Source of the DNA: an uncultured Bacilli bacterium
Lineage (GTDB): Bacteria; Bacillota_I; Bacilli_A; RF39; UBA660
DNA length: 61,130 nt
Reading direction: 5' to 3'
NCBI GenBank assembly: GCA_910585915.1
Contig: CAJUGF010000004.1
Span: forward strand, 1-61,130
Shown here: positions 29,857-38,775 of the stretch, piece by piece
Position numbering within the stretch: position 1 is the first letter of the stretch
How the letters are laid out: each line of letters starts with the position of its first letter
Notes under the pieces: generated by a model
The model's input: the letters and a program-made list of their open reading frames with translations, nothing else
What the model was told of the DNA's origin: nothing
Database searches by the model: none
Position numbers and translations under genes: made by a program

Positions 29857-30288
29857 ATGATACTAGATAAAAAAGAATTGAAAGCAAAACTAGATCAACT
29901 ATATGATATTAGAAAAGAACTATCAGAGATAACAGCAAAGATAAATAAAACAGAACCTAAAGCAATAAAAAAAGATGCAGTAGAAGGATCCTCAAGATAT
30001 TTTCCATATACAAAATACAAAATTAAAGTTGAAGCGATAGATCCGATATTGGTATATAAGCTAGATACTTACAAAGACTTACTTCAAAAACGTGCACTTG
30101 ATTTATTAGAAGTTCAAATAGAATTAGAAAAGTTTATTCAGGAACTTCCAACAAGCAGATTAAGAAGAATATTTGAATATAGATATATTCAGCAGTATTC
30201 TTGGTCTAAAACTTCTTATTTAATTGGTGGAAATGCTACTCCAGATAGCATCAGGATGGAACACGATAGATTTTTGAAAGAAAACTAA
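29857..30288 (+). CDS. Late transcription activator-like protein (RinA/ArpU type)
   Basis: 143 aa; TTAGGAGG upstream. Helical N-terminus and a C-terminal sigma-4-like segment LRRIFEYRYIQQYSWSKTSY then LIGGNATPDSIRM. Proteins of this kind at the end of early operons switch on late genes in Firmicutes phages. The direct repeats at 30292-30310 just downstream are a plausible target. Confidence 0.68.
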   Translation: MILDKKELKAKLDQLYDIRKELSEITAKINKTEPKAIKKDAVEGSSRYFPYTKYKIKVEAIDPILVYKLDTYKDLLQKRALDLLEVQIELEKFIQELPTSRLRRIFEYRYIQQYSWSKTSYLIGGNATPDSIRMEHDRFLKEN

Positions 30289-30291
30289 AGT

Positions 30292-30325
30292 TTGTTCGTT
30301 TTGTTCGTTTTTGATGATTTATAAT
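30292..30325 (+). promoter_or_regulatory. Candidate late promoter with direct repeats
   Basis: TTGTTCGTTT is repeated head to tail from 30292 to 30310, followed by TATAAT at 30320-30325; no proper -35 hexamer at 17 bp. This fits an activator-dependent late promoter. Confidence 0.5.
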
Positions 30326-30383
30326 ATTATCGTGGATTACTCTAAGTAAAACACAAATACAAAAGACAACTTTTAATTCAAAT

Positions 30384-30572
30384 TACTACCTATTAGGTAG
30401 TACACTGATAGCATGAAATGATACTTAGGAAGTAAGAGAGTGAAAACTAAGCGGTAAAGTAATGTTATCGGTGTAGTATCTATTAGATACAAAAAAATAT
30501 AGGAATTATGAGGTTGTATCTTGTGATTCCTGCCGAAAAGATGTTTAGAACTTAGAAATAGGTTCTTTTTTT
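30384..30572 (+). ncRNA. Structured RNA element, copy 1 (with terminator)
   Basis: Hairpin TACTACC/GGTAGTA (30384-30402); long 14-bp helix 30401-30414 with 30462-30475; inner hairpin CTTAG/CTAAG; hairpin GTATCT/AGATAC (30476-30490); AGGAAT/ATTCCT; then AGAAC/GTTCT with T7 (30547-30572). The element recurs at 36903-37053 with compensatory base changes. It begins the late transcript before the terminase genes. Confidence 0.65.
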
Positions 30573-30576
30573 ATTC

Positions 30577-30678
30577 TTGACTACAAAGCTAGAACAAACT
30601 CCTTTAAATATTTTGTTTCAAAGATCATGCCAACCAAAAACAACTTTTTCACTTATGGTTTTAGTCGTTTGTAGTCAA
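30577..30678 (+). repeat. 11-bp inverted repeat enclosing an 80-base leader
   Basis: TTGACTACAAA (30577-30587) and TTTGTAGTCAA (30668-30678), perfect. Between them GAACAAA can pair with TTTGTTTC. It directly follows the terminator of RNA copy 1 and precedes the 30701 gene. The TTGACT could also be a -35 element, but no -10 at 17 bp is seen. Confidence 0.5.
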
Positions 30679-30700
30679 AAATAAGAAAGAAGAATATTGA

Positions 30701-30847
30701 ATGACAGATTATAGACCTTTGACTCGTAGAGAACAATTAGAATATCTACGAGCTTTTTTACAACGACAAAAGCAACAACTAGAGCAAGAAATTATAGAAG
30801 TAGAAGAAGAATATAAGTTGATTTTAGAAAGAGGAAGAGAAGAATGA
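30701..30847 (+). CDS. Coiled-coil protein (48 aa)
   Basis: AAGAAAGAAG upstream of ATG 30701. Tyr/Arg start (TDYRPLTRREQLEYLRAF) then coiled coil. ATGA overlap with the next frame. Small genes of this type precede terminase in related phages. Confidence 0.5.
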   Translation: MTDYRPLTRREQLEYLRAFLQRQKQQLEQEIIEVEEEYKLILERGREE

Positions 30848-31147
30848 AGAAAATAATCGATAACAAAATTTATGATACTGAAAAAGCAAATATCATTTAT
30901 GAATTTAAACGAAAATGTAAGGGTAGCGAAATGCTGGATAATGCCAGGGCGTTACTTTTATTATTGGACAGATGCACAAATATATAAAACTAAAAAAGGA
31001 AATTACTTTTTGCATTTAGATGCTGCAGAAGGCTATGAAGAAAAAATTGAAACAATAGCAGAAATAGAAGTGAAAGAACTCATAAGAGAACTGAATCCAG
31101 ATAAATACTTAGAATTATTTGGAACAATAGACTTGGAGGAAGCATAA
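30844..31147 (+). pseudogene. Frameshifted phage gene
   Basis: ATG 30844 opens KKIIDNKIYDTEKANIIYEF then KRKCKGSE, but the rest of the family-like sequence (CWIMPGRYFYYWTDAQIYKT to KYLELFGTIDLEEA) is in the next frame. Dropping one A of the GAAAT at about 30930-30934 joins the two parts into one 100-aa protein. Without it the first frame stops at 30985-30987 after 47 residues. A mutation, a sequencing error or a +1 shift could explain it. Confidence 0.6.
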
Positions 31148-31402
31148 ATGAAAAAAATAGAATTGATGGAAGTATTTGATAAGTGTGAACGCCAACGAAT
31201 GGGCATTAGAATAGAATTAGAAATGCCTAATCAACAAGATCCAGAGATTATTATTAATACTTATCAATCACTAGAAACAAAAAAGCGCTACTATAATAAA
31301 ACGTATGATGAAAATTTAGTACACACTAAAAATAACAGAATAAGAATCGTTAGTGCTAAGCCAATTCAAGTTAAAAGAGATGCAAAAAGAATAGCGTTAT
31401 AA
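31148..31402 (+). CDS. Hypothetical phage protein (84 aa)
   Basis: Follows directly after the previous stop; TTGGAGGAAGC upstream. Beta-rich, basic C-terminus (SAKPIQVKRDAKRIAL). Lies before the terminase genes. Function unknown. Confidence 0.6.
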   Translation: MKKIELMEVFDKCERQRMGIRIELEMPNQQDPEIIINTYQSLETKKRYYNKTYDENLVHTKNNRIRIVSAKPIQVKRDAKRIAL

Positions 31403-31417
31403 AAAACAAATTAGAAG

Positions 31418-31975
31418 ATGGTGAGGAGCGTGGCAAAATATGATTGGAATAACTTAGAAAAAGAATACATATTAGGCGACTATAAAAGTGTTAGTGCATT
31501 CTTAAAAGAAAAGAATATACCAAACAATGGAAGTACAAAAAAGAGCACAAAAGGATGGAAAGAAAAAAAAGTACTAAAAGAGAACCAGAAAAGCACTAAA
31601 ACTATAGAAAAAGTTATTGAAAAACAAGCTGAACAAGAAGCAAAAAAGATTGTTAATATAAAAGATACCGCTGAACAATTGTTAGATAAAATAAATCTTT
31701 CGATTTTGGAATTAGATAGATATTTTTCTAGAAATACTAAAAAAAGTAAAGTTGTTGAATATGATTACAAAGTTGGGAAACCCAGTAAAGAGACCATAGA
31801 AGAACATGAGGAAATACAAGAATTTAATTCAATAATAGATAGAAGCGGATTAAAGCAATTAACATCAGCATTGAAAGATTTGAATGAAATATTAGAAGAT
31901 AAAGAAAAAGGTAATGCAGATAGTTCTTTTGCCAAAGAATTAGAAGAAGCTTGGAGACTGAGAAATGACAAGTGA
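31418..31975 (+). CDS. terS: Terminase small subunit
   Basis: 185 aa. N-terminal HTH-like part (WNNLEKEYILGDYKSVSAFL then KEKNIPNNGS), coiled-coil middle and acidic end, the usual TerS layout; it would recognise the pac or cos site. Three in-frame starts (31418, 31421, 31430) are possible and the ribosome site GTGAGGAG overlaps them, so the start is uncertain. Overlaps terL by 11 bp. Confidence 0.78.
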   Translation: MVRSVAKYDWNNLEKEYILGDYKSVSAFLKEKNIPNNGSTKKSTKGWKEKKVLKENQKSTKTIEKVIEKQAEQEAKKIVNIKDTAEQLLDKINLSILELDRYFSRNTKKSKVVEYDYKVGKPSKETIEEHEEIQEFNSIIDRSGLKQLTSALKDLNEILEDKEKGNADSSFAKELEEAWRLRNDK

Positions 31976-33341
31976 AGCTATTTTGTATTATGCAGATCAT
32001 CCAGTTGAATTTGCACAAGACATATTAAATGTTGAACCTACAGAAGACCAAAAAGCAGTAATGGAAGATGTAGCAAAATATTCTTTAGTATCAGTTAAAA
32101 GTGGACATGGAGTTGGTAAGAGTGCATTAGAGTCATGGATTATATGGTGGTATATAAGTACTAGACCATATCCAAAAATAATGTGTACAGCTCCAACAAA
32201 ACATCAATTACATGACATTCTTTGGGCTGAGGCATCTAAGTGGAAAAGGAACAACAAAGCATTAAATAATAACTTTGAATGGACTAGTGAAAAGATATAC
32301 TTAAAAGGTGCTCAAGAAGAATGGTTTGCGATAGCCAGAACTTCTAATAAGCCAGATGCATTGCAAGGAACACATGCTGAACATATATTAATTGTTATAG
32401 ATGAAGCAAGTGGAGTTCCAGATATAGTGTTTGAACCTGTACTAGGTTCAATGTCTACAAAAGATGCTAAGTTATTAATGTGTGGAAATCCTACTCAATT
32501 GAGTGGATTTTTTTACGATAGTCATACAAAACTCCGTAGCATGTATAAAACTCACACTATCGATGGTGCAAAATCGCCAAGAGTTGATCCAAATTATGTT
32601 CAGCAGATAAAGGATATGTTTGGAGAAGATAGTGATGTATATCGTGTGCGTGTTGCTGGAGAGTTTCCAAAATCAAATCCAGATAGTTTTATAAGTTTGG
32701 GATTAGTTGAAAGCGCAATAAATAAAATATTTCAACACCAAATAGTTGATATATCATTAGGTGTTGACGTTGCAAGATTTGGAGATGATGAGAGTGTAGT
32801 TGCCACTACATTTAATCATTCCAAATTAGATAAGTTGGATATATTTAAACACAACGATACAATGAAGTTGACTGGGCAGTTAGTTATAATCATTCAAAGA
32901 CTTAACCAAAAATATCCACATATACGAGTTATAGTGAAGATAGACTGCGATGGTTTAGGAGTTGGAGTATATGACAGATTGAAAGAAGTCATTATTGAAA
33001 AAAGATTAAATGCCATAGCAATAGAATGCCATTTCGGAGGAAAAGGTGGAAAAGTAAGTTATGATGAACCAATAGAATATAAAAATTCTACTGGAATTAT
33101 GTGGGGAACTATTAGAAGCAAGCTTTTAAATGGAAGCTTGTTTTTGTGTGAAGATGATGAATTAGTTGCACAATTAACTAATAGAAAATATTTTATCGAT
33201 TCTGATGGTTCCATTATTTTAGAAAAAAAGTCAGAAATGAAAAAGCGAGGAGTTCATTCTCCAGACAGAGCAGATGCATTAGCATTAAGTTTATATGAAC
33301 CTAAACCAACAATGGTTATGGGTGATGTACCAATAATTTAA
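31965..33341 (+). CDS. terL: Terminase large subunit
   Basis: 458 aa. Packaging ATPase-nuclease: Walker A SVKSGHGVGKSA, Walker B ILIVIDEASGV, coupling motif CGNPTQLSGFF, and nuclease Asp in SLGVDVARFGDDESV with later DCDGLG and SPDRADAL. Full length. ATG 31965 follows TTGGAGAC. Confidence 0.95.
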   Translation: MTSEAILYYADHPVEFAQDILNVEPTEDQKAVMEDVAKYSLVSVKSGHGVGKSALESWIIWWYISTRPYPKIMCTAPTKHQLHDILWAEASKWKRNNKALNNNFEWTSEKIYLKGAQEEWFAIARTSNKPDALQGTHAEHILIVIDEASGVPDIVFEPVLGSMSTKDAKLLMCGNPTQLSGFFYDSHTKLRSMYKTHTIDGAKSPRVDPNYVQQIKDMFGEDSDVYRVRVAGEFPKSNPDSFISLGLVESAINKIFQHQIVDISLGVDVARFGDDESVVATTFNHSKLDKLDIFKHNDTMKLTGQLVIIIQRLNQKYPHIRVIVKIDCDGLGVGVYDRLKEVIIEKRLNAIAIECHFGGKGGKVSYDEPIEYKNSTGIMWGTIRSKLLNGSLFLCEDDELVAQLTNRKYFIDSDGSIILEKKSEMKKRGVHSPDRADALALSLYEPKPTMVMGDVPII

Positions 33342-33352
33342 TCAGAAAGAAT

Positions 33353-34948
33353 GTGATAGTAATGTTAAGATCGAGCAAAGAGAGATTAGAAAAAGAAAAT
33401 AGCGTAACAGCTATTTTTTTCAAAGCTCAAAAAGAATTAGATGCCAGAAAACAATTGTATGATGAATTTCGAAGGAAACTAACTGATGAAGAGTTAGCAA
33501 GCTTAGACGATGAAAATATCAAAGTGCCCCTTCAAAGGTACTTAGCAATCATGGCAGTTGGCTTTTTTGCTGGAAAAGCACCTATTTATAAAATTCATGC
33601 TTATGATAAAGAAATAGATCAATTGAATCAAGAATTATTTGATAGACCAGCAAATGACGAACAAAAGGTCAAAGAAATGCAATATATCTTAAAACATGTA
33701 ACAGATTACAATGATGATAAAAAAGAATTTTTTAGTTTAGCATTTGATTATTTTGTTAAGAGAGCTTGTTATGAAGTTTTGTATAAAAATGAACAAGAAG
33801 AATATGTTTATTCCAAGAGTGATGCTTTAGAAACTATTGCTATTTGGGATTATTCTGTTCCTAGAAATTTAATTGGACTATATAGAATCATCAGAACTAC
33901 AATGGCAAATGGTGAGTATCAAATTATGATTGAATTAATTACTGAAAATGGTAAGAAATATTATATGGATACTCCAGAAAAAAGAAAATTATTTGGTACG
34001 CCTGCATATGAAGAAAAATTCAAAGATGAGCCATTATTTACAGAAGATACAAAAAAATATCGAAAAAATTTGTGGGATGACATTCCAGTAATTGCAATTG
34101 AAAATGAGCATGGCTTAAATATCTTTGAAAATGTTAATAGTTTGATTAAAGCGTATGAACAAGTTACACAAAATTCTAGAAATACTTTTAAATATAATGA
34201 TGAAGCAAAATTGAAAGTTGTTGGTTATGCGCCTAAAGAGCCTGCGGTAATAACGGATGAAAAAGGAGATACAATAATCAATCCAAGAAGAATAAAAGAA
34301 GATGAATATAATCTGCAAGCCAAAATATTCTATATTGAGCAAGATGGAGATGTTGACTGGATATTAAAAAGGGTAGATGATGCTGCACTTCAGAATCACA
34401 AAAAGACGTTGATGGATTTAATATGTTTATGTTCATTTATTCCAAACATGACAGACTTGGGATTTACTCAAGCAGATAATAACAGTGCCTTAGAAAAAAA
34501 GTTTTTTGCATTACAACAATTAATTGTGGATGCTGAGGCAGATTTCAAGCAAGGTTTTTTACGTCGTTGGGAATTGATTTTCAATAAATTTAATAAAGAT
34601 AAACGAAAAGAATATGACTTTAGAAATGTAGAAGTTACACTTCAAAGAAATATGCCAAGTGATAGTTCATCAGAAACTAGTAGAGCAATGTCATTAAGAG
34701 ATTTATTGTGTGATGAAACGATAATTGGAATGCTACCTGATGATTTAGATCCCAAAAATGAAATAGCTAAGAAAAAAGCAGAATCAGAAGAAAATTTAAA
34801 TAATAACCAAGAACTTATGAAGAAATTTAGTAAGAATAAGGATGTTTATCAAGATAATGAAGAAGATTCAGACAATAAAGCTAAAGATAACTTGAAGCCA
34901 ATTCCTGGAGAAAACATTAAAGATTCTAAAGAAAAACATTCAAACTAG
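33353..34948 (+). CDS. Portal protein (SPP1 gp6-like)
   Basis: 531 aa. Position after terL, helical stem-like regions and an acidic low-complexity C-terminus fit the SPP1-type portal family. GTG 33353 or ATG 33362 may be the start. Forms the dodecameric DNA gate at one capsid vertex. Confidence 0.85.
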   Translation: MIVMLRSSKERLEKENSVTAIFFKAQKELDARKQLYDEFRRKLTDEELASLDDENIKVPLQRYLAIMAVGFFAGKAPIYKIHAYDKEIDQLNQELFDRPANDEQKVKEMQYILKHVTDYNDDKKEFFSLAFDYFVKRACYEVLYKNEQEEYVYSKSDALETIAIWDYSVPRNLIGLYRIIRTTMANGEYQIMIELITENGKKYYMDTPEKRKLFGTPAYEEKFKDEPLFTEDTKKYRKNLWDDIPVIAIENEHGLNIFENVNSLIKAYEQVTQNSRNTFKYNDEAKLKVVGYAPKEPAVITDEKGDTIINPRRIKEDEYNLQAKIFYIEQDGDVDWILKRVDDAALQNHKKTLMDLICLCSFIPNMTDLGFTQADNNSALEKKFFALQQLIVDAEADFKQGFLRRWELIFNKFNKDKRKEYDFRNVEVTLQRNMPSDSSSETSRAMSLRDLLCDETIIGMLPDDLDPKNEIAKKKAESEENLNNNQELMKKFSKNKDVYQDNEEDSDNKAKDNLKPIPGENIKDSKEKHSN

Positions 34949-34999
34949 AAAACAGATGCTATTCAAAATTTAGATAGGTTAAAGAAAGGATGATAAAAA

Positions 35000-35278
35000 A
35001 TGGGAATATTTAACCAAAAATTTTTTAATGAAGGAAATTGGGAACTAGAAAGAGATGAAGAAGATTGTGATCACATCTTAGAAGAGTTTTTTGAGAAAAA
35101 AAGTGAAAAAGAACATTGTGGTGACAAGGTAGTAACTTGTACAAAATGTAAAAAAGAGATAAGTAGAACACCGATTCACGAACATGATTATTTGGTAACT
35201 GATCAGGCTGCGAGCACTGATTATCAATGCATTAATTGTGATTATGAATATGAAGAAGTCAAGAATCCATTTGGATAA
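35000..35278 (+). CDS. Zinc-ribbon protein in the head region (92 aa)
   Basis: AAGAAAGGATG upstream. Cys/His pairs: CTKCKKE and CINCDYE plus several His. A small nucleic-acid or structural zinc protein; function unknown. Confidence 0.6.
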   Translation: MGIFNQKFFNEGNWELERDEEDCDHILEEFFEKKSEKEHCGDKVVTCTKCKKEISRTPIHEHDYLVTDQAASTDYQCINCDYEYEEVKNPFG

Positions 35279-35291
35279 TAGAAAGATAATT

Positions 35292-36737
35292 ATGAATGAA
35301 GAACTAATCAATAAAAGATGGAATTACACTAGAAACAAATTGAAAAAATTTCAAAAGTGGTATTCTAAATTAAACAAAAAAACGCAGGATAAAATTCAAG
35401 AAATAGTGAATTATTATGATATATCCTATAATGATTTAAATAAGACTATAAAATTATCTGATAAAGAAAGGCTTAATCGTAAGATAGAAGAATGGAAAGA
35501 ATTAGGTATTTATGAGGGTTATTTTAAGTATCGTGTAGAAGAATTAAATAAATATAATATGAATTATCATAATTTAATAGAAATACTTATATATGGTATA
35601 TTTATGGAAGAATTACAAAGTATTGACACTGAAATAAATAAATTATTTCAAAGTGTTAGTCAAGATTGTTACAATGAAGGCAGAAATGATCTCAGAAAGA
35701 GCGAGAAAAAAATATCTCATTCTTTTTTAGACACATTTAGTCGAACATTAATTGATGGAATTGTATTTGCAGATTATCTAAATGCTTTATATTTAACAAA
35801 CATGCAAGAGATTCAAAAACAACACTTAATATCATTACAACAAAATAAGAAATTAAATGTGTATAGTGATTTATCTCAGCGACAATTTGAAAAGCAAAGA
35901 AATAGGTTAATATGTACTAATAATGATAAGTTTTCAGGTGGCTTAGATAAATATGTTACTGCCCTAGGTAATATGGCTTATATAGAAGCTAGTGACCAAG
36001 AAAATCAACAAGTTAAATTAGTGTCAGATCATTGTGATAATGTAACAGACATGTGTTCTTATATGGATGGTATGATATTCAATACCAGAAAGAGAAATGT
36101 TTTTAAACGTCCAATGGGAAAAACAAAAAAAGATTTATTAATTCAAGAAGTTGATGTCATGGGACTTGTAGTTGGAATTAACCAACCGCCAATTTCAGAA
36201 CATTTTCACTGGTGCCATAGCATTCTCACTTATTTAATAAATAAGAGCGCAGATGAGTTGAGAGAAACGTTATTCGAAGATAATATAATAGTTGATGATT
36301 TTGAAGGATTAAATAAAAATATAGAACATTTAATAATTTATAATATAAATACAGATGAAAAACTTCATCAGGAATCAAGCAATAGGAATAATAGTGTTGG
36401 TAGCCTAAAAGCATTAAAGTTGTTGAATACATCATCTAAAAATAGTTTGTTAGCAGTACATAATCACCCAAGTAATTCTTCTTTTTCTTATAAAGATCTC
36501 CAAACATTTAACAAATATAAATCTTTAAATATGATAGTAGTAAAAACAGATAATTATTTGTATTACTTAAAGAAAAATGGTATAAGTAAGATTAAGTCGA
36601 AAGATTTTGAAAAATATTATACTTTAGCGAGAAAAGATTATTTTAACAAGTATAAGAAAAATAAAGAAACTTTGCATTTGTTTAATAAAATGATTAGTAG
36701 AAAGATTGGGTGGAAGTATGGAAGAAAACAAATATAA
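35292..36737 (+). CDS. MuF-type minor head protein with C-terminal JAB-like domain
   Basis: 481 aa from ATG 35292. The N-terminal two thirds are helical with a final CHSILTYLIN part, as in SPP1 gp7/MuF head morphogenesis proteins following the portal. After residue 330 comes a separate domain: IEHLIIYNINTDEK, then LLAVHNHPSNSSFSYKDLQT near 388-407. The HxH-x6-S-xx-D spacing resembles the JAB/MPN metalloprotease motif (usual x7). MuF proteins with toxin-like tails are known in temperate phages. Confidence 0.7.
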   Translation: MNEELINKRWNYTRNKLKKFQKWYSKLNKKTQDKIQEIVNYYDISYNDLNKTIKLSDKERLNRKIEEWKELGIYEGYFKYRVEELNKYNMNYHNLIEILIYGIFMEELQSIDTEINKLFQSVSQDCYNEGRNDLRKSEKKISHSFLDTFSRTLIDGIVFADYLNALYLTNMQEIQKQHLISLQQNKKLNVYSDLSQRQFEKQRNRLICTNNDKFSGGLDKYVTALGNMAYIEASDQENQQVKLVSDHCDNVTDMCSYMDGMIFNTRKRNVFKRPMGKTKKDLLIQEVDVMGLVVGINQPPISEHFHWCHSILTYLINKSADELRETLFEDNIIVDDFEGLNKNIEHLIIYNINTDEKLHQESSNRNNSVGSLKALKLLNTSSKNSLLAVHNHPSNSSFSYKDLQTFNKYKSLNMIVVKTDNYLYYLKKNGISKIKSKDFEKYYTLARKDYFNKYKKNKETLHLFNKMISRKIGWKYGRKQI

Positions 36738-36879
36738 TGAAAATGAAATAATCTTTGATGATAGAGAATTGGACGAATTATCTGATGATCCAGTAGAAGC
36801 AGATGAAGAATTTGAAGAAAAAGTATCCAAAAAGTTAGATAATTATTTAAAGGAACATCCTTTTGAATTTGAAGATTAG
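36718..36879 (+). CDS. Small acidic protein (53 aa)
   Basis: ATG 36718 within the end of the MuF gene, GGGTGGAAG upstream. Asp/Glu-rich (DDRELDELSDDPVEADEEF). It could be an immunity or chaperone partner for the neighbouring C-terminal domain; that is inference from position and charge. Confidence 0.55.
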   Translation: MEENKYNENEIIFDDRELDELSDDPVEADEEFEEKVSKKLDNYLKEHPFEFED

Positions 36880-36902
36880 CACTGAAAAATAGTGCGTTTT
36901 TT
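36879..36902 (+). terminator. Intrinsic terminator within the late region
   Basis: GCACT (36879-36883), AGTGC (36891-36895), then T6. It immediately precedes RNA copy 2. Confidence 0.6.
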
Positions 36903-37053
36903 ACACTACTTTATAGGTAGTGTACTGATAATATATAAACATCGCTCTAGTTCTCCAAAGGTAAGAGTGAGAGTGTAACAATGAGATGACCATTATATTA
37001 TTGGTACAGTGCTTATAAATAACACTGTAAGTCGATGAATAATCGGCTTTTTT
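36903..37053 (+). ncRNA. Structured RNA element, copy 2 (with terminator)
   Basis: ACACTAC/GTAGTGT (36903-36923); 14-bp helix 36922-36935 with 36994-37007; inner region sharing GTAAGAG and GAGAGTG with copy 1; hairpin ACAGTG/CACTGT (37006-37028); AGTCGAT/ATCGGCT with T6 (37030-37053). The region 37054-37136 before the scaffold gene holds no ORF, only GTGTT/AACAC and GGC/GCC pairings. Confidence 0.65.
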
Positions 37054-37136
37054 GTGTTGTTTTAAACACTAAGAATTTTGGTTAAACTCACCGAAACGGG
37101 TTATTGGCATCCTTAGCCGAAAGAAAGGAATAAAAC

Positions 37137-37706
37137 ATGGAAAAAAAACAAGAGGTAACTACTACCGAAACAGTAGAACAAAAGAATGAATCTCAACCAG
37201 AAACTCACGAAGAAGTTAAAAAAGAAAAAACTTATACGAGAGAAGAAGTTGAAAGAATTAAAGCTCATGAGAGAGAGTTGATTCGCCAAGAGATTCAAAA
37301 AGAGGCTGAAGCAAAAAAGCAAGAAGCTGAAAGACTTGCAAAGATGGATGAAGATCAAAAAAAATCGTATGAGATTGAACAAGCAAATAAAAGAGCACTT
37401 ACTGCAGAAAGTGAGCTTAATGCTTACAAACTTAAAGATGAAGCCATAAAACAAGCAAGTGAAAAAGGAGTAGACTTAGATCTTATGCAAACTTTGGATT
37501 ATACAAAAGAAACTGCTGAAAGTATTAAAAGTAAAATTGAAATATTTGAACGTACATCTAAAAAAATCCATGAAAAAGCAATAAGTGATTATTCAAAAGA
37601 ACCTGCTCCACAAACTGGAGATAGCTTCTCTGAAAAAACTATCTCTGAATGTAAGTCTTATGAAGACTTTGATAATTATTATAAGAAACACCAAAAAGGC
37701 AATTAG
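37137..37706 (+). CDS. Capsid scaffold protein (DUF4355-like)
   Basis: 189 aa, almost all charged coiled coil (EVERIKAHERELIRQEIQKE), with a C-terminal helix KSYEDFDNYYKKHQKG. AGAAAGGAA upstream. Standard scaffold position before the major capsid gene. Confidence 0.82.
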   Translation: MEKKQEVTTTETVEQKNESQPETHEEVKKEKTYTREEVERIKAHERELIRQEIQKEAEAKKQEAERLAKMDEDQKKSYEIEQANKRALTAESELNAYKLKDEAIKQASEKGVDLDLMQTLDYTKETAESIKSKIEIFERTSKKIHEKAISDYSKEPAPQTGDSFSEKTISECKSYEDFDNYYKKHQKGN

Positions 37707-37735
37707 GTGTTTTTATTTAGAAAGGAAATGATAAT

Positions 37736-38770
37736 ATGCCAAAATTCGATTCAAAATCATTTAACCCAGAGGCATTTGCTAGCTATAGCGAAACAGTTTC
37801 TAAAAAAAGGTTAAATCAATTAATTAAAGCTAATATTTTTAAACCAAATGAAGATATTAGAAACGCATTAAAAACTCAAACGGGTTCATTTTATGCAATT
37901 ATTCCAATGTATGGAAGATTGAGTGGTGAACCAGATAATTATGATGGTAAGACAGATATTCAATCAAGTGTATTACCTACTTATGAAAGAGGAGTAGTTG
38001 CCTTTGGTAGAGCAAAAGGATTTACTGAAAGAGATTTCTCTTATGATATTACAAGCGGTGTCGATTTTATGTCACAAGTCGCTCAACAAGTATCTGAATA
38101 TTGGGATGACGTAAACGAAGACGTTTTAATTTCAATTATCAAAGGTATTTTTGCAATGACTTCTGAAGGTGGTTTAGAATTTATCAACAAACATACATTT
38201 GATATTTCTGGAGAAACAGAAAATAAAATACAAGAAACTACTTTAAATGATGCATTACAAAAATCATCTGGAGATAAAAAAGCAGTATTCTCTTTAACTA
38301 TTATGAATAGTGCAATTGCAACAAATTTAGAGAATAAAAAATTATTAAAGTATTTAACTTACACTACTGCTGAAGGTATTGAGATGCCATTAAACCTAGC
38401 ACATTGGAATGGAAAGCTAGTTTTAGTTGATGATCACATCACTACTGAAACAACTGAAGCAGGAACAAAATATGTTACTTATGCTTTAGGTGAAGGTGCG
38501 TTTGATTATGAACCACTAGACGTTAAAGTTCCATATGAAATGGAAAGAAATGCATCCAAAAATGGAGGAGAAGATACTCTTTATTCAAGAGAAAGAATTG
38601 TATACGCTCCATATGGTATTAGCTTTACTAAAAAGAATGTTAAAAGTTTCTCTCCTACAAATGCAGAGTTTGAAGATGGTGCAAACTGGGATTTAGTTAC
38701 AGATACTGAAAACGAAGAATACTTCGATCATAAAGAAATTCCAATCGTTAAGATTGTATCTTTAGGGTAA
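37736..38770 (+). CDS. Major capsid protein
   Basis: 344 aa; AGAAAGGAAATG upstream. HK97-fold type by size and context: N-arm FDSKSFNPEAFASYSETVSK, E-loop region FYAIIPMYGRLSGEPDNYDG and a long mixed C-terminal domain. Directly after the scaffold and before the connectors. Confidence 0.88.
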   Translation: MPKFDSKSFNPEAFASYSETVSKKRLNQLIKANIFKPNEDIRNALKTQTGSFYAIIPMYGRLSGEPDNYDGKTDIQSSVLPTYERGVVAFGRAKGFTERDFSYDITSGVDFMSQVAQQVSEYWDDVNEDVLISIIKGIFAMTSEGGLEFINKHTFDISGETENKIQETTLNDALQKSSGDKKAVFSLTIMNSAIATNLENKKLLKYLTYTTAEGIEMPLNLAHWNGKLVLVDDHITTETTEAGTKYVTYALGEGAFDYEPLDVKVPYEMERNASKNGGEDTLYSRERIVYAPYGISFTKKNVKSFSPTNAEFEDGANWDLVTDTENEEYFDHKEIPIVKIVSLG

Positions 38771-38775
38771 TATCC

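Noticed and set aside
36400..36737. Frameshift or fusion artefact as explanation of the JAB-like tail
   Set aside because: The frame is continuous without a codon-use break that I can see, and MuF fusions are known in temperate phages.
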